This document shows, piece by piece, positions 33,993 to 42,459 of a stretch of DNA of 64,000 nucleotides. Numbering within the stretch: the first letter of the stretch is position 1; every line of letters begins with the position of its first letter. Made by a program: the position numbers and the translations under genes. The stretch is from Gordonia sediminis (lineage in GTDB: Bacteria; Actinomycetota; Actinomycetes; Mycobacteriales; Mycobacteriaceae). The notes beneath the pieces are model-generated. The model was not told where the DNA came from. It saw only the letters and a program-made list of their open reading frames with translations, and did no database searches. The stretch is from assembly GCA_004193205.1 (NCBI GenBank), contig RZUM01000007.1:124001-188000 (forward strand), read 5' to 3'.

Positions 33993-34468
33993 TCGCGTCG
34001 GATCCGCTGGAGGTGGTCGAGTACGCAGGAGGCTGGTTGTTCGACCAATCGTTGGCCGGCTGGGACGTGACGGTGCATGTGATGGAAGGCGGAAACACCC
34101 GCCCGCTGGATATTCTCGGGGCCAGCGTTTTCGACCTGGGCTGCTCGCTCGACACCAAGAAGGACGGCACGTGGCCGCAGGCCCTGGCGATCTCGACGCG
34201 GTTGTTCACCCGCGAGGAACGAGTGCACGACGGAACCGTGGCCGCAATCGACGGGGGTCGGGTCGACATCCGATTGTGGGGACCAGAACTGCCGACGGAA
34301 CTCGACAAGCGGTATTTCGCTGTGCCACATCGGTTGAGCACCGCGGCCCAGGCCTTCAAGCGGCGCGCGTGCGCCGCCGCTCATGTGGACGAGGATTGGG
34401 TCGCGCCGGTTGAGTCGTTCCGGGTGGTCGGCACAAGTCGCTGCGAACCGTTGGTGCCGGCCGGCTGA
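33989..34468 (+). CDS. Protein of unknown function coupled to TetR
   Basis: A 159-aa protein that I do not recognise. I start it at GTG 33989, which overlaps the TetR stop as GTGA; an ATG at 33881 would overlap the regulator by 112 bp. There is no signal peptide or membrane segment. Features include GWLFDQSLAGWDVTVHVMEG near residue 13, an acidic middle (ELPTELDKRYFAVPHRLS) and AAQAFKRRACAAAHVDEDW near 120. Co-translation with a TetR suggests a role in sensing or in the same local response. Confidence 0.68.
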   Translation: MIASDPLEVVEYAGGWLFDQSLAGWDVTVHVMEGGNTRPLDILGASVFDLGCSLDTKKDGTWPQALAISTRLFTREERVHDGTVAAIDGGRVDIRLWGPELPTELDKRYFAVPHRLSTAAQAFKRRACAAAHVDEDWVAPVESFRVVGTSRCEPLVPAG

Positions 34469-34485
34469 AATAGAGGAAGCTCGTT

Positions 34486-34516
34486 GACCGGGCGGCGTTG
34501 TGGACCGCCGCCGGTC
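34486..34516. terminator. Possible bidirectional terminator
   Basis: GACCGG-GCGGCG (34486-34497) can pair with CGCCGCCGGTC (34506-34516) with one bulged base, between convergent genes ending at 34468 and 34559. Confidence 0.45.
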
Positions 34517-34558
34517 TCGTGAGCGCCGACGAGTACGGTCACAAGACCGGGCCCGCGG

Positions 34559-35542
34559 TCATGTGCGGGAGTCGTCGACCCGGATCAGGATCTTGCCGAC
34601 GGCCCGGCCGTCTGCGACCATGCGCAGGGCCTCGGCGGTCTCGCCGAGACCGAACTCCGCGCCGATATGGGGGACCACCTGTCCCGAGGTGATGAGTGTG
34701 CGGAGTTCACGCTCGTTGCGGGCGAATTCGTCCGGTGCGATGTCGCCGAACTGGAATCCGAGAATCTGAACTCCTTTGACCAGAACCAGATTGAGCGGGA
34801 TGCGCGGGACCTCGCCGGATGCGAAGCCGACGGTGACGAAGCGGCCGCCGCGGCCGAGTGCACGCAACGAAGGTTCCGAGAGTTCACCGCCGACCGGGTC
34901 GATCACTGCGCTGGCGCCGCGGGGCGCGATCTCTTTCAGCGCGGAGCGGAGGTCGACTTCGCGATGATTGACGAGATGTCGTGCACCGTGTCGTTGTGCG
35001 GCATCGAGCTTGTCCGGGGTGGAGGCGACCGCGATCACGTCTGCCCCGAGCGCATGGCCGAGGGCGACGGCGGCCAGGCCGACGCCGCCACCGGCGCCGA
35101 GAACCACCGCGGGGTCGCCCGCCTGCACGCGGGCTACCGAACGCAGTGAGTGGTAGGCGGTGCGGAAGGCCACCCCCGACGCGGCCGCGAGTCGAGCGGG
35201 GAGCCCGTCGGGAATCCGGCTCAACTTGTTCGCATCGGTGACCACCTCCTGAGCGAAGGCACCGAAAAGCGCTGTCCCCATGACCCTGTCACCGACCGCG
35301 TACTGCTCGACCTGGGCGCCGACCTCAGTGACGACGCCGGCGAACTCACTCCCGGGCGTGAACGGTGTCGGCACGCTGATCTGATACTCGTCGGCAACCA
35401 CCAGCACATCAGGGAAATTGACCGCGGCGAACTCGACTCCGACGCGGACCGCGTCGTCGCCGAGTCGCTGCGGTTCGAGGTCGTGAACCGTCACGGTCTC
35501 CGGCGGTCCGTGACGTTCGCACACCGCGGCGAGGATGCCCAC
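34559..35542 (-). CDS. NADPH:quinone oxidoreductase-like (MDR family)
   Basis: A 327-aa medium-chain dehydrogenase/reductase of the zeta-crystallin/quinone-reductase type. The N-terminal GroES-like part has EFAAVNFPDVLVVADEYQ near residue 36 and the Rossmann motif is GAGGGVGLAAVALGHALGA near 148. No structural or catalytic zinc Cys set is seen, in line with the quinone reductase branch. I start it at GTG 35542, just 1 bp after the stop of the crotonase, with AAGGGA upstream. Last gene of the ACAD/kinase/crotonase operon; it may reduce an enoyl or enone intermediate. Confidence 0.88.
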   Translation of the reverse strand: MGILAAVCERHGPPETVTVHDLEPQRLGDDAVRVGVEFAAVNFPDVLVVADEYQISVPTPFTPGSEFAGVVTEVGAQVEQYAVGDRVMGTALFGAFAQEVVTDANKLSRIPDGLPARLAAASGVAFRTAYHSLRSVARVQAGDPAVVLGAGGGVGLAAVALGHALGADVIAVASTPDKLDAAQRHGARHLVNHREVDLRSALKEIAPRGASAVIDPVGGELSEPSLRALGRGGRFVTVGFASGEVPRIPLNLVLVKGVQILGFQFGDIAPDEFARNERELRTLITSGQVVPHIGAEFGLGETAEALRMVADGRAVGKILIRVDDSRT

Positions 35543-35543
35543 C

Positions 35544-36326
35544 TCAGCATCCCTTCCACTGCGGCTGTCGCTTCTGCATGAAGGCGGTCGCGCCCTCGAT
35601 CGCGTCCGCACTCGTGAACACCACCGACTGCCAATGCGAGAGCCGTTCGGTGACCTGCGTCGGGTCCGTCACCGCCAACCGCACCAACTCCTTGCATGCG
35701 GCCAGGCTCAGTGGTGCGCTACCTCCGACCCGCGCGGCGTAATCCAGAGCGGTGGCGACGAGAGCATCGGCCGCGACCACCGCGTTCACCAGGCCGAGAT
35801 CGAAAGCCCTTTGTGCGCTGAAGAACTCGCCGGTGAGTGTCATCTCGAGCGCAGCGCTGAGCGGGATTCGGGTGCCGATGTTGGTGCCGCCGCCGCCAGG
35901 GAAGAGGCCCCGCTTCGCCTCGGGAAGTCCGAACCGGGCATCACCGGCCGCGACGATGAGATCGCAGCCGAGGATCAGCTCGAGGCCTCCGCCGATCGCC
36001 GCTCCGTTGACGGCGCCGATGACCGGAATCGTGGTCTCGCCACGGGTGAGCCGGTAGTAGGCGGTGGTGGCCGGATCGTCGCCGCTGCCGATGTCACCGC
36101 CCTCGGAGAAACTGCGCAGGTCCATTCCCGCACAGAAGGCTCGATCTCCGCTCGCGGTCAGGACGATCGCGCGGATCTCGGGGTCGTTCTCGGCCTCGAT
36201 CAGCGCGTCGCCGATCGACCGGATCAGCGCTCCGGTCAGGGCATTGCGTGCCTCCGGACGGTTGAGTGTCAGGACCAGCGTGGAACCCTCACGCGCACTG
36301 AGGAGTTCGTCGGTTGCCGTCGTCAT
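35544..36326 (-). CDS. Enoyl-CoA hydratase (crotonase) with canonical Glu pair
   Basis: A 260-aa enoyl-CoA hydratase. The oxyanion loop is RAFCAGMDLRSF near residue 63. Both catalytic Glu are in place: AAIGGGLELILGCD near 108 and GLPEAKRGLFPGGG near 132. Of the crotonases in this window it is the one closest to a classical hydratase. The ATG at 36326 overlaps the kinase-like gene (ATGA); the much longer frame upstream to 37004 is its shadow. It would hydrate the enoyl-CoA made by the operon's dehydrogenase. Confidence 0.92.
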   Translation of the reverse strand: MTTATDELLSAREGSTLVLTLNRPEARNALTGALIRSIGDALIEAENDPEIRAIVLTASGDRAFCAGMDLRSFSEGGDIGSGDDPATTAYYRLTRGETTIPVIGAVNGAAIGGGLELILGCDLIVAAGDARFGLPEAKRGLFPGGGGTNIGTRIPLSAALEMTLTGEFFSAQRAFDLGLVNAVVAADALVATALDYAARVGGSAPLSLAACKELVRLAVTDPTQVTERLSHWQSVVFTSADAIEGATAFMQKRQPQWKGC

Positions 36327-37342
36327 GAGCGGTACTCCGTCGATTCGGCGAGCTCGGCCGCAGATGCCATCAGGGTCGGAACGATCGGGCCGAACGATTG
36401 GAGCTTGTGGTCGCCACCCGCTCGTTGGAAACCCTGTTCGAGGACGATGGCCAGTTTCCACTTGGCCAGCACCAGGTAGTAGTCGAGATCGTCGACCTGG
36501 CGTCCGGACACGGTCGCGTAGTGCTCGACGACCTGTGAACGGCTGGGCATGCCCCGAAGGTCGACGTAGCTGGCCTGTGAGGCGGCCTCCGACGAGGTGT
36601 CGTCGGGCCAGTTCATCACCATCCATGCCAGATCCAGCTTGGGGTCGCCGACGGTACCCATTTCCCAGTCGACGATCGCGGACAAGCGTGCGGGCGCGCC
36701 GTGGTGGAACATGACGTTGGCGAACTGGTAGTCGCCGTGCATGAGGCCGGGGATGTAGTCGATCGGGCGATGGGTCGCAAGCCAGCGCGTGGCGATATCC
36801 ATGCCCTCGAGGTCGCGGCCCTTGATGCGGTCGAAGAACCCGGTCCACCGCTGCACCTGGCGTTCGTGGAAGCCGTCGGGCCGCCCGAGATCGTCGAGAC
36901 CTTTCGCGCGCCAGTCCACTTTGGACAGCAAGGCGATGCCCTCGGCGAGTTGGTATCCGAGCTCGGGTCGCAGCGAGAGGTCGGTGTCGAACGGGGCCGG
37001 CCACCGCTTGTGATCCATCGGGGACCAGCCGTCGACAAACCCCATCAGGTAGAACGCACGGCCGAGAACGGACGTGTCGTCACATGCCGCGATCGCGGTC
37101 GTGTGCGGGACGTCGGTGCCGTCGAGCGCTTCGATGATGCGCCACTCCCGCAGGATTCCCTTGTCCCGGTCGGCGGGTGCGGTGGCGGGTGGTATGCGGA
37201 TGACGCAGCGTTCCTCACCGCGCGTGATCTCGTAGATCTCGTTCTGTGTTCCGCCGGAGAGGAATCGGGCCTCGATGGGTTCACCTTTGCCGGGGAGCCC
37301 GGTGCCATCCATCCAGTCGGCGAGTCGTTCGATGTCGATCAT
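36323..37342 (-). CDS. Phosphotransferase family protein (APH/ACAD10-like)
   Basis: A 339-aa aminoglycoside-phosphotransferase-fold protein. SGGTQNEIYEI near residue 29 is the nucleotide loop; the catalytic HGDYQFANVMFH near 210 and metal-binding VDWEMGTVGDPKLDLAWM near 235 are intact. Genes of this type are commonly joined to acyl-CoA dehydrogenases, as in ACAD10/11, where they act on 4-hydroxyacyl-CoAs. Here it lies between an ACAD and a crotonase with overlaps on both sides. It therefore likely phosphorylates a hydroxyacyl-CoA rather than an antibiotic. Confidence 0.9.
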   Translation of the reverse strand: MIDIERLADWMDGTGLPGKGEPIEARFLSGGTQNEIYEITRGEERCVIRIPPATAPADRDKGILREWRIIEALDGTDVPHTTAIAACDDTSVLGRAFYLMGFVDGWSPMDHKRWPAPFDTDLSLRPELGYQLAEGIALLSKVDWRAKGLDDLGRPDGFHERQVQRWTGFFDRIKGRDLEGMDIATRWLATHRPIDYIPGLMHGDYQFANVMFHHGAPARLSAIVDWEMGTVGDPKLDLAWMVMNWPDDTSSEAASQASYVDLRGMPSRSQVVEHYATVSGRQVDDLDYYLVLAKWKLAIVLEQGFQRAGGDHKLQSFGPIVPTLMASAAELAESTEYRS

Positions 37343-38640
37343 TGGTTACCCACCTCGTGTTCGATGAACTCCGCATACTTCTCGCGAGCAGCGGCCTGTT
37401 TCTTCGGAATCCACTCCGACGGCCACATGTCGTCGGTCGCGGTGTGATCGCGCAGCACCTGCCGAGCGACAGTGCTCTTGTGAACCTCGGTGGGGCCGTC
37501 GGCGAGGCCCATCACGGCGGCGCCGTGGATCATCGTGAAGAACGGCATCTCGTTGGTGACGCCCAGGGCTCCGTGTACCTGCATGGCGCGCCACGCGATG
37601 TCGTGCAGAACGGCGGGCATCACCACCTTGACGGCCGCGATGTCTTTGCGCACCTTCTTGTAGTCCTGGTATTTGTCGACCTCCCACGCGGTGTGGAGCA
37701 CGAACAGCCGGAACTGTTTGAGCTGAGCGTAAGAGTCGGCGATGTACCCCTGGACGAACTGCTTGTCGGACAAGGCACTTCCGGCGGTGACGCGGCTCAG
37801 TGCGCGCTCGCACATCATGTCGATGGCCTTCTGGGCCAGACCGATCGTCCGCATCGCGTGATGAATCCGGCCGCCGCCCAGACGTGTCTGCGCGATCGCG
37901 AACGCCTGACCCTCGCCGCCGAGCAGTGCTTCGGCGGGTACCCGAACATCGTTGTAATGGATGAGTGCGTGCGAGCCGCCGTTCATCGGTTCGCCGTACA
38001 GCCCGACGTTGCGTTCGATCTGGATGCCGGGGGTGTCGGCGGGCACCAGGAACATCGACATGCCCTTGTAGGCACACACGTCGGGGTTGGTGACCGCCAT
38101 GACGATCAGGAACGACGCGGTGGCCGCGTTGGACGAGAAGTACTTCCAGCCATTGATGATCCAGTCGTCGCCGTCGCGGGTTGCCCGCGTGGTGAACTGG
38201 GTCGGGTCGGCGCCCGCATGCGGCTCGGTCATCGAGTAGGACGAGAAGATCTCGCCGTCGAGCAGCGGCCGTAGGTAGCGCTGTTTCTGTGCCTCGGTGC
38301 CGAAGTGGGCGATGATCTCCGCGTTTCCGGTGTCCGGGGCCTGACATCCGAAGACGACGGGCGCCCACGACGAGCGACCGAGGATCTCGTTCAGCAGCGC
38401 CAACTTCAGTTGCCCGTGTCCTTGTCCGCCCAGTTCCGGACCGAGGTGGGTGGCCCATAGCCCGTGCCTGCGCACCTCCTCCTTGAGTGGGTCGATTGCC
38501 TTGCGGCGCATGCCGTCCAGGGGGACGAACTGTTCATGCGGCCAGACGAGGTCCAGCGGCTCGACCTCGGTACCAACAAACTCATCGGCCCAGTCCAGGA
38601 GCTCCTGGTACTCCGGGTCGGTTTCGAAATCCCATGCCAT
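37339..38640 (-). CDS. Acyl-CoA dehydrogenase (ACAD10/11-like)
   Basis: A 433-aa ACAD, somewhat longer than average. Motifs: YSMTEPHAGADPTQFTTRA near residue 135, NGWKYFSSNA near 162, RIHHAMRTIGLAQKAIDMM near 262 and LADGPTEVHKSTVARQVLRD near 390, a C-terminus typical of ACAD10/11-type enzymes. I choose ATG 38640 with AGAGGAG upstream. An operator with -10 TATATT sits 20 bp upstream. First gene of a four-gene operon with a phosphotransferase, as in the ACAD10/11 route for 4-hydroxy acids. Confidence 0.92.
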   Translation of the reverse strand: MAWDFETDPEYQELLDWADEFVGTEVEPLDLVWPHEQFVPLDGMRRKAIDPLKEEVRRHGLWATHLGPELGGQGHGQLKLALLNEILGRSSWAPVVFGCQAPDTGNAEIIAHFGTEAQKQRYLRPLLDGEIFSSYSMTEPHAGADPTQFTTRATRDGDDWIINGWKYFSSNAATASFLIVMAVTNPDVCAYKGMSMFLVPADTPGIQIERNVGLYGEPMNGGSHALIHYNDVRVPAEALLGGEGQAFAIAQTRLGGGRIHHAMRTIGLAQKAIDMMCERALSRVTAGSALSDKQFVQGYIADSYAQLKQFRLFVLHTAWEVDKYQDYKKVRKDIAAVKVVMPAVLHDIAWRAMQVHGALGVTNEMPFFTMIHGAAVMGLADGPTEVHKSTVARQVLRDHTATDDMWPSEWIPKKQAAAREKYAEFIEHEVGNQ

Positions 38641-38660
38641 TGCTTCTCCTCTCTTCCAAT

Positions 38661-38675
38661 GAGAATATAGTTCTC
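38661..38675. promoter_or_regulatory. Operator of the 15-bp palindrome family, ACAD/VOC divergent promoter
   Basis: GAGAATATAGTTCTC, perfect arms. On the minus strand TATATT within it can act as -10, with TTGCGT 16 bp upstream as -35 for the ACAD operon. Confidence 0.8.
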
Positions 38676-38681
38676 GAATGA

Positions 38682-38696
38682 CAGAACGCAATTCTG
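38682..38696. promoter_or_regulatory. Second operator-like palindrome, 21 bp from the first
   Basis: CAGAACGCAATTCTG is a variant palindrome (outer G/C swapped to C/G). Its centre is exactly 21 bp, two helical turns, from that of 38661-38675. It also overlaps TTCTGAATGTTCAGAA (38692-38707), a further palindrome next to the VOC gene. Confidence 0.55.
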
Positions 38697-38724
38697 AATG
38701 TTCAGAATGTTTCGAGGAGGAGTG

Positions 38725-39174
38725 GTGAAAGCCGACGATCTGTTTCATCTGGGCGTGGTCGCCGCAGACCCGGCCGCGGCGCGCAGCGACTTCACGTCAT
38801 TGCTGGGGTACACCTGGGGGCCGGAGATCACCTCCAGGGTCGAGGCCACCACTCCGGGTGGGGATCTCGCGCCCGAATTGGCATGCGCCTTCACGATCGG
38901 CTCGCCGCGCATCGAGGTGGTGACCGAAGTTCCCGGCACACTCTGGTGTGGTGGCGGTATCCATCATCTCGGGTACTGGTCAGACGACGTCGAGTCCGAT
39001 CTCGAACGCGCGGAGTCCGTTGGATTCGTCCGGGAGGCGGTTCGGCTGGGCCCGGATGGAAAGTTGTTCTTCGCGTTCTGTCGCAACCGTGCCGGACTCC
39101 GCATCGAGATCGTGACGCGAGCGGCAGAGGGTGCGCTGTCGCAGTGCTGGGCGTCTGCGGATGTCGACATCTGA
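38725..39174 (+). CDS. VOC/glyoxalase superfamily protein
   Basis: A 149-aa vicinal-oxygen-chelate-fold protein: ADDLFHLGVVAADPAAARSDFTSLLGYTWG at the N-terminus, IHHLGYWSDDVESDLERAESVGF near residue 84 and GLRIEIVTR near 130. It resembles the glyoxalase/methylmalonyl-CoA-epimerase-like branch, so an epimerase or dioxygenase-like role is possible. AGGAGG at 38715-38720 favours the GTG at 38725 (another GTG is at 38722); the ATG at 38698 would place the ribosome-binding site inside the gene. It faces the ACAD operon across the double operator and overlaps the next TetR gene. Confidence 0.78.
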   Translation: MKADDLFHLGVVAADPAAARSDFTSLLGYTWGPEITSRVEATTPGGDLAPELACAFTIGSPRIEVVTEVPGTLWCGGGIHHLGYWSDDVESDLERAESVGFVREAVRLGPDGKLFFAFCRNRAGLRIEIVTRAAEGALSQCWASADVDI

Positions 39175-39829
39175 CGCCGGACGCGGAATGGTGTCGGCTC
39201 CGGAAGTGGACGCAGCTCGGGTGAACTCGGTGGCACAACGGATCGCCGCTCGAGGGGTCGCGCGTCGTGCGAGCGCCTATACCGAGGAGATCGGCCGGTT
39301 GATCGACGCAGGCAGGACGGTGATGGCCCGGTCGGGGATGGCATCGCGTCCCCGGGTCGCCGACATCGTTGCCGAGGCCGGGCTCTCGAATGACGCCTTC
39401 TATCGTCATTTCCGGTCCAAGGACGAATTGGTCGCCGCGATCCTCGAGGAGGGAACCGAGCGTCTCCGCAGCTACCTTTCCCATCAAATGGCCAAGGCGG
39501 ACACTCCGCGCGACCGCGTCGTCGTCTGGGTTGAAGGCATTCTGTCCCAAGCTGACTCGGAGTCATCGGCGACGACTCGCGCCGTCCTCTGGAACATGGG
39601 CGGCATGAATCAGGTGATCATGGCCTCGCCGCCGTCGGTGAACGCTCGGCTGGCGGAGCTCCTGTGGGACCCGTACCGCGATCTGGGTAGCACCGACCCT
39701 GCCTTCGATGCCCGACTCGCCGCGAATGTGACTGTGGGGGAGTTGTCGAACCATCTCTGGCGTCACGTCGAGCCTGCCGCGGAGGATGTGGCACGGATTG
39801 CCGACGCGTGCCTTCGGCTCCTGTTGTAG
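39161..39829 (+). CDS. TetR/AcrR family transcriptional regulator
   Basis: A 222-aa regulator with the HTH in RVADIVAEAGLSNDAFYRHF (about residues 65-85) preceded by a long N-terminal extension. The start is uncertain: ATG 39161 (overlapping VOC by 14 bp) or ATG 39188, neither with a strong ribosome-binding site. C-terminal ligand domain as in TetR, ending VARIADACLRLLL. Cotranscribed with the VOC gene from the double-operator promoter, so it is a second candidate regulator for part of this region. A terminator follows. Confidence 0.85.
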   Translation: MSTSDAGRGMVSAPEVDAARVNSVAQRIAARGVARRASAYTEEIGRLIDAGRTVMARSGMASRPRVADIVAEAGLSNDAFYRHFRSKDELVAAILEEGTERLRSYLSHQMAKADTPRDRVVVWVEGILSQADSESSATTRAVLWNMGGMNQVIMASPPSVNARLAELLWDPYRDLGSTDPAFDARLAANVTVGELSNHLWRHVEPAAEDVARIADACLRLLL

Positions 39830-39844
39830 GTTCTCGCTCCCTCG

Positions 39845-39884
39845 TTTCGTTCTCGCGCCCTCGATCGAAGGCGCGCGAACGAAA
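39845..39884. terminator. Bidirectional terminator-like hairpin
   Basis: TTTCGTTC and CGCGCC (39845-39859, one mismatch) pair with GGCGCG and GAACGAAA (39870-39884), 14 paired bases around a 10-base loop, between convergent TetR (stop 39829) and dehydrogenase (stop 39913) genes. The flanking A and T runs help termination in both directions. Confidence 0.7.
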
Positions 39885-39912
39885 TGGGGGAGCGGCAGTG
39901 AGTGCGGGTCGG

Positions 39913-40713
39913 TCAGAGGCCGATCTGGGTGATCAGGTCGTCGAGCGGGCCGAGGTTGCTACCGAGTTCGGCGGTCACTTTGCGGACGACGTCGACGTCC
40001 TTGCCGATGAACTCGCGGACGCTGTCGACGAACACATCGACGGATTCGCGCCGGGCTATCGCGCCGAGCGCACGGCTGTTGGCGCTGCCGTTGGGCAACG
40101 CCGACAGCAGAAGTGTTTCGTCGACACCGAGCCGGGCGGCGAGTTCGACGCCGGCGCGTACGAGGCCGATCTGGGCGGCGAACATCGCGTTGTTCACCAG
40201 CTTCACGACCTGGCCGGAGCCGGTGGCGCCGGTGTACAGGATCGGGTCGGCGTACGCGCCGAGCGTCGGTCGCACGGCGTCGACGACCTTCTCGTCGCCG
40301 CCGGCGAACACCGTGAGATGACCGGCGGCGATGTCGTGCGGTCCGCCGCTGACCGGGGCGTCAATCACCGCGAGGTCATGTCGGGCAGCCTCTTCCGCGA
40401 CCTCGAGCGCGGTTCGTGGGCTGCCGGTGGTGTGGATGACGATGGTTGCGCCCGATGGCAGACGCTGCAGCAGCGGACTGGACAGGCACACCTCGCGGAC
40501 CTGCTCGTCGGTGAGGACGGTGACGATGACGACGTTGGTGTCGGGACCGGCGACCTCCGCGATGTCGGCACAGGGCAGCGCACCGGATGCCGCGAGTCGT
40601 TCGCCCACTTCGGGTGCGCGGCCGAGTGCCGACACGGTGTGCCCGGCGGCGACCAGTCTAACCACCATCGGCATGCCCATCCGGCCGACCCCGACGACGC
40701 CGACCTCGCTCAT
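39913..40713 (-). CDS. NAD(P)-dependent oxidoreductase, 3-hydroxyisobutyrate dehydrogenase-like
   Basis: A 266-aa beta-hydroxyacid dehydrogenase family protein. GVVGVGRMGMPMV at the N-terminus binds NAD(P), DAPVSGG near residue 118 is the substrate-binding motif, and the catalytic Lys is in GSGQVVKLVNNAM near 166. The start ATG 40713 overlaps the stop of the sister gene upstream; the long frame to 41229 is shadow of that gene. Two adjacent members in one operon suggest successive or stereospecific oxidation of branched hydroxy acids, or a heteromer. Last gene of the nine-gene operon. Confidence 0.9.
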   Translation of the reverse strand: MSEVGVVGVGRMGMPMVVRLVAAGHTVSALGRAPEVGERLAASGALPCADIAEVAGPDTNVVIVTVLTDEQVREVCLSSPLLQRLPSGATIVIHTTGSPRTALEVAEEAARHDLAVIDAPVSGGPHDIAAGHLTVFAGGDEKVVDAVRPTLGAYADPILYTGATGSGQVVKLVNNAMFAAQIGLVRAGVELAARLGVDETLLLSALPNGSANSRALGAIARRESVDVFVDSVREFIGKDVDVVRKVTAELGSNLGPLDDLITQIGL

Positions 40714-41534
40714 GATCGTGTCTCCATCCGGCGGAGGGTGGCGTGCGCGGTATCGATCACGACGTCGCCATGTGTCCGGTTGGCGCCCGCGATGGCTTCG
40801 ACGAGGCCCACATCCTTGCGGAGAAGATTTCCGGCGTGTGCGGCGATCCGGTCGAGAGTTCCGCCGGCTGAGGCGATCCGGCCCAGGGCGAAGCTGTTCG
40901 CGGTGCCGTGGGTGATGACCTCCGCGAGCCGTTCGGTGTCGACACCGAGTTCCGATCCCAGTTCGAGTGTGTCGACGGCCGTCGCAAGGTTCGCGGTGAA
41001 GAGAAGGTTGTTGAGGAGCTTGGTCGTCTGGCCGGCGCCCAGCTCGCCGAGATGGACAACCGGGTTGCCGTAGGTGGAGAACACCGGCATGCAGCGTGCC
41101 ACCGCGTCGTCGTCGCCGCCGACCATGACCAGGAGCGATCTGGCCTGTGCGGCACGGCCGCCGCCGCTGACCGGTGCATCGACGACGGTCACCCCGACGT
41201 CGTGCGCGGCCGCGGCGAGCCGCCGACACGTGTCCGGATGAACGGTGCTGTGCACCACGATGATTCCACCCGGTCCCATCCCGGACAGGACCCCGTCGGG
41301 CTCGCTCGCGATCTCGAGGACGTCATCGTCGGAGACGACACACAAGCAGACGATCTCGCAGGTGGCGCCCAGCTCCTTGGGGCTGCCGACGATCCTTGCC
41401 GTCGTCTCGGCGTAGGGGACCAGCGATTCCGGGCGTCGTGCCCACAGGGCGACGTCGCGGCCGGAGTCGATGATCCGTTGGGCCATGGGGCCGCCCTGAC
41501 TTCCGAGTCCTATGAAGCCGGTGTGCATGGTCAT
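40710..41534 (-). CDS. NAD(P)-dependent oxidoreductase, 3-hydroxyisobutyrate dehydrogenase-like
   Basis: A 274-aa paralogue of the downstream gene. GFIGLGSQGGPMAQRI near residue 6 is the nucleotide-binding loop, DAPVSGGGRAAQ near 119 the substrate motif, and AGQTTKLLNNLLF near 165 holds the catalytic Lys. The start may be ATG 41534 or ATG 41528. It lies between the hydrolase and its paralogue. It would act on a beta-hydroxy acid; the exact substrate cannot be read from sequence. Confidence 0.9.
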   Translation of the reverse strand: MTMHTGFIGLGSQGGPMAQRIIDSGRDVALWARRPESLVPYAETTARIVGSPKELGATCEIVCLCVVSDDDVLEIASEPDGVLSGMGPGGIIVVHSTVHPDTCRRLAAAAHDVGVTVVDAPVSGGGRAAQARSLLVMVGGDDDAVARCMPVFSTYGNPVVHLGELGAGQTTKLLNNLLFTANLATAVDTLELGSELGVDTERLAEVITHGTANSFALGRIASAGGTLDRIAAHAGNLLRKDVGLVEAIAGANRTHGDVVIDTAHATLRRMETRS

Positions 41535-41550
41535 GCTCCTTGCGTTTGTG

Positions 41551-42459
41551 TCAGATGGCCGGCAGATCGGTGTGGACGCGCGTCACCAGACACTGCTCGA
41601 CGAAGGATAGGATGCGGAAGTGGTATGCCCGTGCCGAATGGCCGAGGCTCAGGTTGTGCCCGCTGCCTTCCATCACGTCGACCTCGACGCGCGGCGCGCC
41701 GGTGAACAGCGCGGCGATGTCGGCGAGGGCTTCCGGATCCTTGCGCCAGACGTGTTCGTGGGTGCCGGCGGTGAAGTGCACCGGAATCCTGATCGCGGGT
41801 GCGAGGGCGGGGAATATGTCGTGTGGCCAGGTCCGGACGGCGGTCCCTTCGAACGACGGTGTCGGCGATGCGATGGCGGTGCCGCCGATCACGTCCGGTG
41901 GATACAACGATGACGGCTGCCACAGGAGCTTCCGGACACCGGGCGGTGCCGCGTTTCGTTGGGTGTCACCGAGGATTTCGTGGGCGACCGGTTGGTGCTG
42001 GAGCCCGGTACCCGCGAGCTCGATCCCCAGCAGCTGTGTTCCGCGATCGTCGGCGGCCAGTCGGACCGCGAGCTCACAGCCGATCGAGTGAGCCCACACG
42101 AAGACACCGGCACCGGTGGGTCGCCCGCTGAGGTGGGCCGCGATCGCTCCGTAGGCGAGGTCGACCCGGCGGCCCGGTCGCTGCATTGTCTCGGCGTGGC
42201 CGGCCGAACTCCCGTAACCGGGCCGGTCGAGGGCGAGCACCGTGTACCCCGCAGCGCTTGCGTTGCGCAGCAGGGAGTAGGCGGGATGACCAGGGCAGTC
42301 GAAATAGCCGGAATGGGTTGCGCCGCCGTGGATCGCCACGATGACGCAGCGAGGGTCCGGGGCCTCGGCGAGGAGCCCCGACATCGGGACGCCGTCGACG
42401 TCGACGACCCGCGCGCTGACCGCATCGTCGAGGTCGTCCACCCATCGGTCCGCCGTCAT
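41551..42459 (-). CDS. Alpha/beta hydrolase
   Basis: A 302-aa alpha/beta-hydrolase fold enzyme. The oxyanion HGG is near residue 44 (AIHGGATHSG), the nucleophile Ser sits in the elbow WAHSIGCE near 123, and the late His is in GSGHNLSLGH near 270. The start at ATG 42459 overlaps the DUF35-thiolase gene (ATGA). Possible roles: lactone, ester or C-C bond hydrolysis of an intermediate, or removal of CoA. In ring-degradation clusters such a hydrolase often follows a Baeyer-Villiger or meta-cleavage step, but no such enzyme is certain here. Confidence 0.87.
   Translation of the reverse strand: MTADRWVDDLDDAVSARVVDVDGVPMSGLLAEAPDPRCVIVAIHGGATHSGYFDCPGHPAYSLLRNASAAGYTVLALDRPGYGSSAGHAETMQRPGRRVDLAYGAIAAHLSGRPTGAGVFVWAHSIGCELAVRLAADDRGTQLLGIELAGTGLQHQPVAHEILGDTQRNAAPPGVRKLLWQPSSLYPPDVIGGTAIASPTPSFEGTAVRTWPHDIFPALAPAIRIPVHFTAGTHEHVWRKDPEALADIAALFTGAPRVEVDVMEGSGHNLSLGHSARAYHFRILSFVEQCLVTRVHTDLPAI

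Noticed and set aside
36323-37342. Possible antibiotic-resistance (aminoglycoside phosphotransferase) gene
   Set aside because: The fold is the same, but its coupling to an ACAD10/11-like dehydrogenase and a crotonase indicates a hydroxyacyl-CoA kinase-type role.
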